Shown one piece after another: positions 1 to 5,609 of a DNA stretch of 11,024 nucleotides. This DNA comes from an uncultured Clostridia bacterium. GTDB taxonomy: Bacteria; Bacillota; Clostridia; Christensenellales; DTU072. Under the pieces are notes generated by a model. It did no database searches, was not told the origin of the DNA, and saw only the letters and a list, made by a program, of their open reading frames with translations. Every line of letters begins with the position of its first letter. The first letter of the stretch is position 1. The stretch covers positions 1 to 11,024 of the forward strand of contig CALVOD010000038.1 in NCBI GenBank assembly GCA_944350065.1, read 5' to 3'. Position numbers and translations under genes: made by a program.

Positions 1-335
1 AGCCAATTCAGACTGAAAATGTTGTCGCCGCCGAGTACGACGAGATCGGGCTTGTATTCGTCGAGCGCGGCGTTCACGTATTCGAGCAGCAGGGGTTTTA
101 ACTCGTCCTGAATTTCGATATTCAACAAGCCTTCCTTTTCAATCCCCATCTATTCGTGGAAATCGCTCAGATGCAGTATGCGGAAATCGCCCGCTTCGTC
201 GAAACGCAGCACGGGCGGTTCGGTTGCGTTTTGCGGGGCGGGGGAGTCGGACAGCGTTTTGACGACGCTTACGGAGACTACCGCTACGGTCAGCACGGTA
301 AGAATTACCGCTACGAATACGTTGAATTTTTTCAT
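1..335 (-). pseudogene. Metallophosphoesterase, N-terminal part, interrupted by an in-frame TAG; runs off the window
   Basis: Reading from ATG 335, the protein opens with a Lys-Lys pair and a hydrophobic stretch (about residues 5-27), which is a signal anchor or signal peptide. It then has the first calcineurin-like metallophosphoesterase motif, ILHLSDFHE, whose Asp and His are metal ligands. A TAG codon (152-150) follows directly. The same frame stays open for another 49 codons to the window edge and carries the second family motif, LVVLGGDN, so the two halves clearly belong to one gene. Without the TAG this would be an exported or membrane-tethered phosphoesterase; its substrate is unknown. 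An ATG directly follows the TAG (149-147), but it has no visible ribosome binding site and restart there would lose the DFH ligands. The start lies one base beyond the glutamate dehydrogenase stop, implying co-transcription. The TAG may be a true nonsense mutation or a sequence error; readthrough is less likely. The rest of the gene is outside the window. Confidence 0.65.
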
Positions 336-336
336 T

Positions 337-1599
337 TTAGAAGAATCCTCTCGCTTTACGCGCTTTTACGAGTCTGTCAAGGGCGACTATATACGCGGCG
401 GTACGCATATCCACGGAATACTTCTCCGCCGCGTGCACCACGTTCAAGAAAGCGCGCACCATTATTTCACGCATTTTGCCGTTGACTTCTTCTTTGCTCC
501 AGTAGTAATTCATATTGTTCTGGACCCATTCGAAATAGGATACCACCACGCCTCCGGCATTGGCGAGTATGTCGGGGAAGATCTTTATCCCGCGCCCGTT
601 GAGTATGGCGTCCGCTTCCACGGTGGTGGGGCCGTTGGCGGCTTCCACAATAAAACGCGCTTTTACGTCCTTTGCGTTGGCGGCGGTTATCTGGTTCTCG
701 AGGGCGGCGGGTATAAGCACGTCGCATTCCGAGGTGAGCAATTCGTCGTTGGTAATGTGTTGCACTCCTTCGCGCGAATAGTCTTTCAGCAATCCGCCTC
801 CGTTAACGAAAGAGAGTATTTCTTTCACGTCGAGACCTTGCTTGCGGTAAACGCCGCCGGAAACGTCGCTCATCGCGGCAACGGTGGAGCCGAGCTCCGC
901 AGCGATCAGCGCGGCGCTTACTCCTCCTACGTTCCCCGTGCCCTGTATATTGACTACCGCTTCTTTGGGATTTATTCCGTACCGCTTGAATATTTCTCCC
1001 ACGACGGTGCGCACGCCTCTGCCGGTAGCTTCTTTTCTGCCGAGGGAACCGCCCAGAATAATGTCTTTACCCGTCACCGTTCCCGGGACGAAACTTCCGC
1101 CGGCAAGCACCGAGCAGGTGTCCATAAACCAGTTCATTATCTGCGCGTTCGTGCCTACGTCTGGAGCGGGTATATCGCGTTGCGCTCCGATAATGGGGGA
1201 GATCGCCGCGGCATACGCGCGCGTCAGTCTTTCGAGTTCGCCCGAGCTCAGCTTTGCAGGATCTACGGCTACGCCGCCTTTTCCTCCGCCGTAAGGGATA
1301 TTCACCACGGCGCATTTGAAGGTCATCCAGCCCGCGAGCGCTTTGACTTCGTCCGCGTTGACGTCGCGATGATAACGTATGCCGCCTTTACACGGTCCGC
1401 ACAGGGAGCTGTGCTGAACGCGGTAGCCGTCGTAATACGACACCGTGCCGTCGTCGCGCCGTAACGACAACGCCACTTTCAATTCGCGTTCGGGGTGTTT
1501 GAGGAATTCGCAATCCTCTTTTTTAAGCCCGCACGCCGTGGCGGCTTTGTCGATGGTAAGACAAAGCTCGTTAAAAGGATTATACTTTTCGTCGCGCAT
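337..1599 (-). CDS. gdhA: Glutamate dehydrogenase (Glu/Leu/Phe/Val dehydrogenase family)
   Basis: Cytoplasmic oxidoreductase of 420 residues that interconverts glutamate with 2-oxoglutarate and ammonia. Visible family features are the substrate-binding GPCKGGIRYH (K71), TFKCAV (K95), the signature IPYGGGKGGVAVDP with catalytic Lys107, and APDVGTNA with the catalytic Asp147. The Rossmann motif GTGNVGG (220-226) is followed by an acidic SDVSG at the second strand, which suggests NAD(H) preference (inference). Length is normal for the hexameric bacterial/archaeal class. I chose ATG 1599 over the GTG at 1605 because GGAGG (1609-1605) lies five bases before the ATG and overlaps the GTG. It has its own promoter (1675-1647). 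The metallophosphoesterase gene follows after one base. A branched-chain amino acid dehydrogenase is the alternative, but the conserved motifs and length favour glutamate. Confidence 0.93.
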   Translation of the reverse strand: MRDEKYNPFNELCLTIDKAATACGLKKEDCEFLKHPERELKVALSLRRDDGTVSYYDGYRVQHSSLCGPCKGGIRYHRDVNADEVKALAGWMTFKCAVVNIPYGGGKGGVAVDPAKLSSGELERLTRAYAAAISPIIGAQRDIPAPDVGTNAQIMNWFMDTCSVLAGGSFVPGTVTGKDIILGGSLGRKEATGRGVRTVVGEIFKRYGINPKEAVVNIQGTGNVGGVSAALIAAELGSTVAAMSDVSGGVYRKQGLDVKEILSFVNGGGLLKDYSREGVQHITNDELLTSECDVLIPAALENQITAANAKDVKARFIVEAANGPTTVEADAILNGRGIKIFPDILANAGGVVVSYFEWVQNNMNYYWSKEEVNGKMREIMVRAFLNVVHAAEKYSVDMRTAAYIVALDRLVKARKARGFF

Positions 1600-1617
1600 A
1601 CGCACCTCCGCATTTGA

Positions 1618-1643
1618 TCCGTACTGTCCGTACGGTATCCGTA
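1618..1643. repeat. Three TCCGTA repeats in the glutamate dehydrogenase leader
   Basis: TCCGTA occurs at 1618-1623, 1627-1632 and 1638-1643 (TACGGA on the gene strand). The middle copy is part of the perfect palindrome CCGTACGG (1628-1635). The cluster lies immediately downstream of the -10 box and around the expected start point, where a repressor site would act. No known operator was recognised. Confidence 0.35.
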
Positions 1644-1646
1644 TCT

Positions 1647-1675
1647 ATTATACTTGACCGCGCGCACGAATTCAA
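1647..1675 (-). promoter_or_regulatory. Sigma-A-type promoter of the glutamate dehydrogenase gene
   Basis: On the minus strand TTGAAT (1675-1670) is followed after exactly 17 bases by a perfect TATAAT (1652-1647). Transcription should start near 1640, leaving a leader of about 40 bases before ATG 1599. The leader contains three TACGGA copies, described separately. Confidence 0.75.
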
Positions 1676-1758
1676 GACGGAATCTCGTAAATGTATTCGC
1701 TCGTTCGGGGCAAAGCACAGTAAAAAACTCCTGCAAATTAAAAAACGCGCCGAGGGTA

Positions 1759-1787
1759 TTGAATAAGAAAGCGTCGGATGTTAAAAT
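1759..1787 (+). promoter_or_regulatory. Promoter of the hydrolase-DUF2804 pair, leaderless geometry
   Basis: TTGAAT (1759-1764), a 17-base spacer and TAAAAT (1782-1787) form a good sigma-A promoter. Only six bases separate the end of the -10 box from ATG 1794, so the expected start point falls on or next to the start codon. No Shine-Dalgarno sequence fits between them. The remaining gap back to the glutamate dehydrogenase promoter (1676-1758) shows nothing recognisable. Confidence 0.6.
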
Positions 1788-1793
1788 AAACCT

Positions 1794-2459
1794 ATGTTAG
1801 TCAAAGTCAACGGTGTGGAACTTTATTACGAAAAATGCGGTAACGGGCGTCCGTTAATTCTGCTGCACGGCAACGGTGAAGATCACACGGTATTCGATTC
1901 CTTCCTGCCGTACGTTTCGGAGCGTTTCACGGTATACGCGTTGGACTCGAGAAGTCACGGCAAAAGCTCGCGGGCAAGGCTCGGTTACCGCGAAATGGCT
2001 GAAGACGTAGAGCGCTTCATCGAAGTTTTAGGGCTCGAGGAGCCTGCGGTCGTAGGCTTTTCCGACGGCGGGATAATCGCGCTCATGCTTGCCGCGGCAG
2101 AAAGGGCGCGCCTTAAAGCCGTCGTCGCCCTCGGCGCGAACGCCGCTCCCTGCGGCATAAAGCGCTTTTGGTTAAATTTATTCAGAATAGGATACTTTTT
2201 CACGCGTTCAGAGTACCTTAAACTTATGATTAAGGAACCGGACATCTCCGATGAAGAACTCGCTTCCATAGGCGTTCCGACGTTGCTTACCGTGGGAGAA
2301 AAGGATATGATTTATCCCGCGCACGTAGCGCGGACGGCGGCGCTTATTCCGGGCGCGGAGTTCTACGAGGTAGCGGGCGAAGGGCATATTTCCTATGTTA
2401 CCGCCGGGAAAAAACTGTATTCCGTTATAGGCGATTTTCTCGAAAGGAGGGCGATATGA
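1794..2459 (+). CDS. Alpha/beta-fold hydrolase
   Basis: Small cytoplasmic serine hydrolase of 221 residues; substrate unknown. The alpha/beta hydrolase landmarks are the oxyanion segment LILLHGNGED (His25-Gly26), the DSRSHGKS turn after strand 4, the nucleophile elbow VVGFSDGG (Ser90), Asp171 in VGEKDMI and His198 in GEGHIS, which together form a complete triad. The lid between strands 6 and 7 is short, roughly residues 115-160, giving a protein at the small end of the family. The start is forced: a TAA is in frame at 1782-1784 and no other start codon lies between it and ATG 1794. There is no ribosome binding site and the -10 box ends six bases upstream, so translation from a leaderless mRNA is likely. 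AAAGGAGG near its 3' end serves the next gene, which starts one base after this stop. An esterase or lipase role is the default guess. Confidence 0.88.
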   Translation: MLVKVNGVELYYEKCGNGRPLILLHGNGEDHTVFDSFLPYVSERFTVYALDSRSHGKSSRARLGYREMAEDVERFIEVLGLEEPAVVGFSDGGIIALMLAAAERARLKAVVALGANAAPCGIKRFWLNLFRIGYFFTRSEYLKLMIKEPDISDEELASIGVPTLLTVGEKDMIYPAHVARTAALIPGAEFYEVAGEGHISYVTAGKKLYSVIGDFLERRAI

Positions 2460-2460
2460 T

Positions 2461-3477
2461 ATGAACGGACAGCACGAGATAAACAAACCTACCCCGCTTC
2501 TCGACGAGTACGGCGCGCTCAAAGAGCCGGGCTACTGCAAACGCAATCTTTTCGTCTACGACCGCTCCGCCGTAACCGCGCCTTCGTGGCGGTTGAAGGA
2601 ATGGGATTTTTATCAGATATCCGACGGGAAATTTATGGTACAGGTCAATTTTGCGGATATTTCGATAGGCGCCGCGGCTACTGCGGACGCGCTGGACTTT
2701 TCGAGCGGAAGGAAAATTTCTTCCGCAAAAGCGGTGCTTTTCCCGCGTAAAAGGCTCCTGCCCCTCAACGGCGACGTCGAACACCGTTTCGGGTTCTCGA
2801 AGGGGAAGACGGAGCTTCTTTTCGACGTGACGGAGAGGGAGCGCAGGATTTGTTTTTCGGACGGAAAACTCGAAATAGACGTTACGGCGCTTCGCGACCC
2901 CGACGCCGAATCGATAACGATTGCCACGCCTTTCAAGAAGCGTAACCGCTTTTTCTATACCAATAAAATAAACTGTATGCCCGCGCGCGGCTTCGTAAAG
3001 CACTGCGGCGAAACGGTTAAAGAGTTTCGTGAGGAAGATACTTTCGCCGTTCTCGACTGGGGCAGAGGGGTTTGGCCTTACAGCAATTACTGGTACTGGG
3101 CTAACGGTTCCGCCCGCCTTGAGGACGGTAAACTGTTCGGCTTCGAAATCACCTTCGGGATAGGCGACGAATCTCACGCAACGGAAACGATGCTTTTTTA
3201 CGACGGCAAAGCGCACAAAATAGGCGCCGTCAACGTCGAAACGCCGCCCGACGGCAGGTGGATGCAGCCTTGGCATTTTATTTCCGAGGACGGAAGGCTC
3301 GACCTTACAATGACGCCTTTTTACGATAATTGCAATCCGTTTAATCTCGGCGTGGTGAAATTCAGCTGTCATCAGGTGCACGGGTTGTGGTCCGGGCGCG
3401 CGGTGCTCGACGACGGCAAAATCGTGGAGGTGCGCGATATGTACGCTTTCGCCGAGAAAATGTACAACAGATGGTAA
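2461..3477 (+). CDS. DUF2804 family protein
   Basis: Soluble protein of 338 residues recognised as DUF2804 by its overall pattern: an N-terminal KPTPLLDEYG leader, LKEWDFYQI, and the characteristic DWGRGVWPYSNYWYWANGSA block (about residues 198-217). It ends with GLWSGRAVLDDGKIVEV and the catalytically suggestive but unproven FAEKMYNRW. It is rich in aromatic residues and beta-strand alternation, with no signal peptide or membrane segment. No enzymatic function is established to my knowledge; the fold is probably a lipocalin- or AttH-like beta barrel, which would suit a hydrophobic ligand (inference). AAAGGAGG (2443-2450) lies ten bases before ATG 2461, and the hydrolase stop is one base upstream, so the two are translationally linked and may act on a common lipid-like substrate. 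No convincing terminator follows it before the aro leader. Confidence 0.85.
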   Translation: MNGQHEINKPTPLLDEYGALKEPGYCKRNLFVYDRSAVTAPSWRLKEWDFYQISDGKFMVQVNFADISIGAAATADALDFSSGRKISSAKAVLFPRKRLLPLNGDVEHRFGFSKGKTELLFDVTERERRICFSDGKLEIDVTALRDPDAESITIATPFKKRNRFFYTNKINCMPARGFVKHCGETVKEFREEDTFAVLDWGRGVWPYSNYWYWANGSARLEDGKLFGFEITFGIGDESHATETMLFYDGKAHKIGAVNVETPPDGRWMQPWHFISEDGRLDLTMTPFYDNCNPFNLGVVKFSCHQVHGLWSGRAVLDDGKIVEVRDMYAFAEKMYNRW

Positions 3478-3529
3478 AATCGAGCGTTGCGGGTTGCAAG
3501 TTTTACCTTTAAATCTTTACATTAAATTA

Positions 3530-3559
3530 TTGACAAAGCCTTTTGCGCAGCGTTATACT
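3530..3559 (+). promoter_or_regulatory. Promoter of the aromatic amino acid operon
   Basis: A perfect TTGACA (3530-3535), an 18-base spacer and TATACT (3554-3559) give the strongest promoter in the window. The expected start point is at or next to A3566, the first base of the leader-peptide ATG. A weaker TTGCAA (3494-3499) upstream has no good -10 partner. Confidence 0.8.
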
Positions 3560-3565
3560 TGTGCT

Positions 3566-3628
3566 ATGAAAAAACAAAATCTTTCCGTTTACGCATATTA
3601 CTTTTACTTTAGCTACGAAGTGGCTTAG
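3566..3628 (+). CDS. Aromatic operon leader peptide, Tyr/Phe-rich, 20 residues
   Basis: ATG 3566 to TAG 3628 encodes 20 residues whose core reads YAYYFYFSY. There are five Tyr (codons 9, 11, 12, 14, 17), two Phe (13, 15) and no Trp. This clustering of the amino acids made by the downstream pathway is the hallmark of an attenuation leader peptide. There is no Shine-Dalgarno sequence and the -10 box ends six bases before the ATG, so it is probably read from a leaderless transcript. Region 1 of the attenuator (3585-3595) lies inside the ORF and overlaps codons 7-10. Region 2 begins at the base after the TAG, so a ribosome terminating there would cover region 2. The position, composition and matching RNA pairings make chance unlikely. 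Confidence 0.88.
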   Translation: MKKQNLSVYAYYFYFSYEVA

Positions 3629-3667
3629 TTTTGCGTGGACGGTAAGGTCATAATTCAAAGTATACGG

Positions 3668-3694
3668 AAACCGCCTCGCAAGAAGCGGTTTTTT
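3668..3694 (+). terminator. Attenuator terminator ahead of the DAHP synthase gene
   Basis: AAACCGC (3668-3674) pairs with GCGGTTT (3685-3691). After a C-A mismatch, two more pairs (3676-3677 with 3682-3683) close a GCAA tetraloop (3678-3681) of the GNRA class. The 3' arm runs into six T (3689-3694). It lies 47 bases before the next start codon, inside the operon leader, so it is a conditional rather than an end-of-operon terminator. Confidence 0.88.
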
Positions 3695-3741
3695 GATAAA
3701 TCCTATAAAAAATATCAACGCGAGGGCGTAAAGAGGTAAAT

Positions 3742-4758
3742 ATGATAGTCACCATCAAACAGAACAGCAATCCCGTACAAATCGAAAGACTTACGCGCTG
3801 GATAAAGAATCTCGGGCTCGAATGCCACATGAGCGAGGGCGAAAAATCCACCGTTATCGGACTTGTCGGAGACACGAGCAAAGTGGATATAGATCTGCTG
3901 CGTTCGCTCGATATCGTCGAAGCGGTCACGCGCATACAGGAGCCGTACAAAAACGCCAACCGTAAATTTCATCCCGACGACACGATAGTGGACGTGAAAG
4001 GGGTGAAATTCGGCGGAAGTCACTTTCAGATAATAGCGGGCCCCTGCTCCGTAGAGACCGAAAAGCAGGTAATAGGTATCGCGGAAGCGGTTAAGGCGGC
4101 GGGCGCGTCGGTATTGCGCGGGGGCGCTTTCAAGCCGCGCACTTCGCCGTACGCGTTCCAAGGGCTGGGGCTTAAAGGACTCGAGATATTGAAGAAGGCT
4201 TCGCGCGAGACGGGGCTTCCCGTCGTGACGGAGATAATGAGCGAAAAATACATAGACGCATTCGCGGACGTCGATATCATACAGATAGGCGCGCGCAATA
4301 TGCAGAATTTCGATCTGCTGAAAGCGGTCGGCAAATTGCGTAAGCCGATACTTCTGAAGCGCGGTCTCGCCAACACCATCGAGGAATGGCTTATGAGCGC
4401 CGAATACATTATGTCGGAAGGCAATAACGAAATAATTCTTTGCGAACGTGGCATAAGGACCTTCGAACCGTACACGAGGAACACGCTCGATCTTTCGGCG
4501 ATACCGCTTCTGAAGGAAAAAACGCATCTTCCCATCATCGTGGATCCTTCGCATGCGTCGGGGCTTTCCCGTCTCGTGAAGCCGTTGTCGCTCGCTTCCG
4601 TGGGCGTAGGCGCGGACGGGCTTATGATAGAAGTGCATAACGACCCGCAGCACGCGTTGTGCGACGGCGCGCAGTCGCTTCGCCCCGAGCAGTTTGCGGA
4701 CGTGGTCAAAGCCATAGACATCATGCTTCCGCTCGTCAATAAGGAGAGAGACAAGTGA
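3742..4758 (+). CDS. aroF: 3-deoxy-7-phosphoheptulonate (DAHP) synthase, type I-beta with N-terminal ferredoxin-like domain
   Basis: First step of the shikimate pathway: phosphoenolpyruvate plus erythrose 4-phosphate to DAHP, in the cytoplasm. The protein has 338 residues, matching in length the well-studied Thermotoga maritima enzyme. Residues 1 to about 65 form the ferredoxin-like domain that in that family binds Tyr/Phe for feedback inhibition. The TIM-barrel catalytic domain follows from about residue 90. Metal ligands are visible as Cys102 (AGPCSVE), His271 (DPSHASG), Glu297 (MIEVHNDP) and Asp308 (LCDGAQS). The substrate-binding LRGGAFKPRTSP (125-136) and LKRG (205-208) are also present. 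ATG 3742 follows AGAGG (3732-3736) at a five-base distance. Transcription is controlled by the attenuator upstream, so both gene expression and, probably, enzyme activity respond to aromatic amino acids. The stop overlaps the tyrA start by four bases. Confidence 0.96.
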   Translation: MIVTIKQNSNPVQIERLTRWIKNLGLECHMSEGEKSTVIGLVGDTSKVDIDLLRSLDIVEAVTRIQEPYKNANRKFHPDDTIVDVKGVKFGGSHFQIIAGPCSVETEKQVIGIAEAVKAAGASVLRGGAFKPRTSPYAFQGLGLKGLEILKKASRETGLPVVTEIMSEKYIDAFADVDIIQIGARNMQNFDLLKAVGKLRKPILLKRGLANTIEEWLMSAEYIMSEGNNEIILCERGIRTFEPYTRNTLDLSAIPLLKEKTHLPIIVDPSHASGLSRLVKPLSLASVGVGADGLMIEVHNDPQHALCDGAQSLRPEQFADVVKAIDIMLPLVNKERDK

Positions 4759-5609
4759 AAATTGGTATCGTAGGGCTCGGACTGATAGGGGGCTCGCTGG
4801 GAAGACAGATCATACGCAATACTTCGCATACCGTTTACGGTTACGACGTCAGCGAAGACGCCATGCTTAAAGCGCAGATGCTGAACGCCTGTCACGAGCG
4901 TCTCGACGTCGAAGCGGAAAAAACGGACGTCGACATACTGATTGTCGCGCTTTGTCCCGAAGCCGCCATAAAAGTTATGCGTGAATTCGCTCCGCGTATG
5001 AAAAAAGGCTCGATAATCATCGACACCTGCGGCACCAAGCGTAAGGTGGTTGCGGCGATGGGCGAGCTTAAAGAGGAATATCCCGACGTGGGCTTCGTCG
5101 GAGTTCATCCGATGGCGGGAAGGGAATACAGCGGTATTTCGCATTCAACCGCCACCCTGTTCGAACACGCGTACATAATACTTACTCCGGTGCAGACCGA
5201 TCTCGAAGCGGAGGAAAGGATAAGGGCGTTTTTCCTCGAAATCGGGTGCGAAGGCATAACCACGGCGAGCGCCGCAACGCACGACAAAATGATAGCGTAC
5301 ACTTCGCAACTCGCTCACGTCGTGTCCTCCGCATATATCCGTAACCCGCTGTCCGAGACCTATATCGGCTTTTCGGCGGGAAGTTTCAGGGATTTGACGA
5401 GGGTGGCTAAACTCAATCCCGATATGTGGACGGAACTGTTTACCGAAAACAAAGACAATCTCGTCGAATGTATCGACGTATTGCAGAAAAAATTATCCGA
5501 ATACCGCGACGCGCTCGTCGCCGGCAACAGCGTAAAACTACGCTCCGCGCTCGAAGAAGGAACGCGAATGAAAGAAGCGGCGGAGAAATTGAGGAGAGAC
5601 AGGAAATGA
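4755..5609 (+). CDS. tyrA: Prephenate/arogenate dehydrogenase (TyrA)
   Basis: Oxidative decarboxylation of prephenate to 4-hydroxyphenylpyruvate (or arogenate to tyrosine), the committed tyrosine branch. The protein is 284 residues with no C-terminal ACT domain. The N-terminal Rossmann motif is GLGLIGG (7-13), with Asp31 at the end of strand 2 suggesting NAD. DTCGTKR (90-96) is typical, HPMAG holds the catalytic His (118), SQLAH holds His188, and FRDLTR (211-216) holds the substrate-carboxylate Arg216. The start is GTG 4755, overlapping the DAHP synthase TGA in GTGA. AAGGAGAGAG (4741-4750) is the ribosome binding site, and the glycine motif begins at once after it, so no earlier start fits. 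The prephenate versus arogenate preference cannot be read. The lack of an ACT domain implies that control comes from the DAHP synthase domain and the attenuator. Confidence 0.95.
   Translation: MKIGIVGLGLIGGSLGRQIIRNTSHTVYGYDVSEDAMLKAQMLNACHERLDVEAEKTDVDILIVALCPEAAIKVMREFAPRMKKGSIIIDTCGTKRKVVAAMGELKEEYPDVGFVGVHPMAGREYSGISHSTATLFEHAYIILTPVQTDLEAEERIRAFFLEIGCEGITTASAATHDKMIAYTSQLAHVVSSAYIRNPLSETYIGFSAGSFRDLTRVAKLNPDMWTELFTENKDNLVECIDVLQKKLSEYRDALVAGNSVKLRSALEEGTRMKEAAEKLRRDRK

Larger units (their letters stand above)
3566..3694 (+). promoter_or_regulatory. Ribosome-mediated transcription attenuator responding to Tyr (and Phe) supply
   Basis: Three competing pairings can be written by eye. 1:2 pairs 3585-3595 (CCGTTTACGCA) with 3632-3642 (TGCGTGGACGG), 11 continuous pairs including two G-U. 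2:3 pairs 3629-3643 with 3670-3683, 13 pairs with one U-U mismatch at 3636/3676 and a bulged A3639. 3:4 is the terminator, 3668-3677 with 3682-3691. Arms 2 and 3 are each shared, so the states exclude each other. A ribosome stalled on the Tyr/Phe codons would mask arm 1, free arm 2 to make the antiterminator, and let polymerase into aroF. A ribosome finishing at the TAG would cover arm 2, so the terminator forms. No T-box motif was found, so this replaces the usual Firmicute T-box control of such operons. The pairing is seen directly; the mechanism is inferred from trp/phe/his-type attenuators. Confidence 0.85.

Noticed and set aside
178..1464. 428-residue open frame on the plus strand opposite glutamate dehydrogenase
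   Set aside because: It is antisense to a gene with clear catalytic motifs, has low-complexity His/Arg/Gly-rich composition, and matches no family I recognise.
2425..3381. 318-residue open frame opposite the DUF2804 gene, and similar long frames opposite aroF (3715-4653, 4026-5144)
   Set aside because: Codon-shadow frames: Arg/Phe/His-rich, no motifs, no ribosome binding sites, fully covered by recognised genes on the other strand.
3485..3500. Possible terminator after the DUF2804 gene (TTGC-GGGTT-GCAA)
   Set aside because: Only four pairs, no GC-rich stem and only a short T-run after it; too weak to call.
3478..3741. T-box riboswitch upstream of aroF
   Set aside because: I looked for the conserved T-box antiterminator sequence (AGGGTGGNACCGCG-like) and found none; the leader is short and explained by the leader-peptide attenuator.
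5426..5605. 60-residue N-terminal extension of EPSP synthase
   Set aside because: It lies within tyrA in another frame, is Arg-rich shadow sequence, and a good ribosome binding site plus the family N terminus place the start at 5606.
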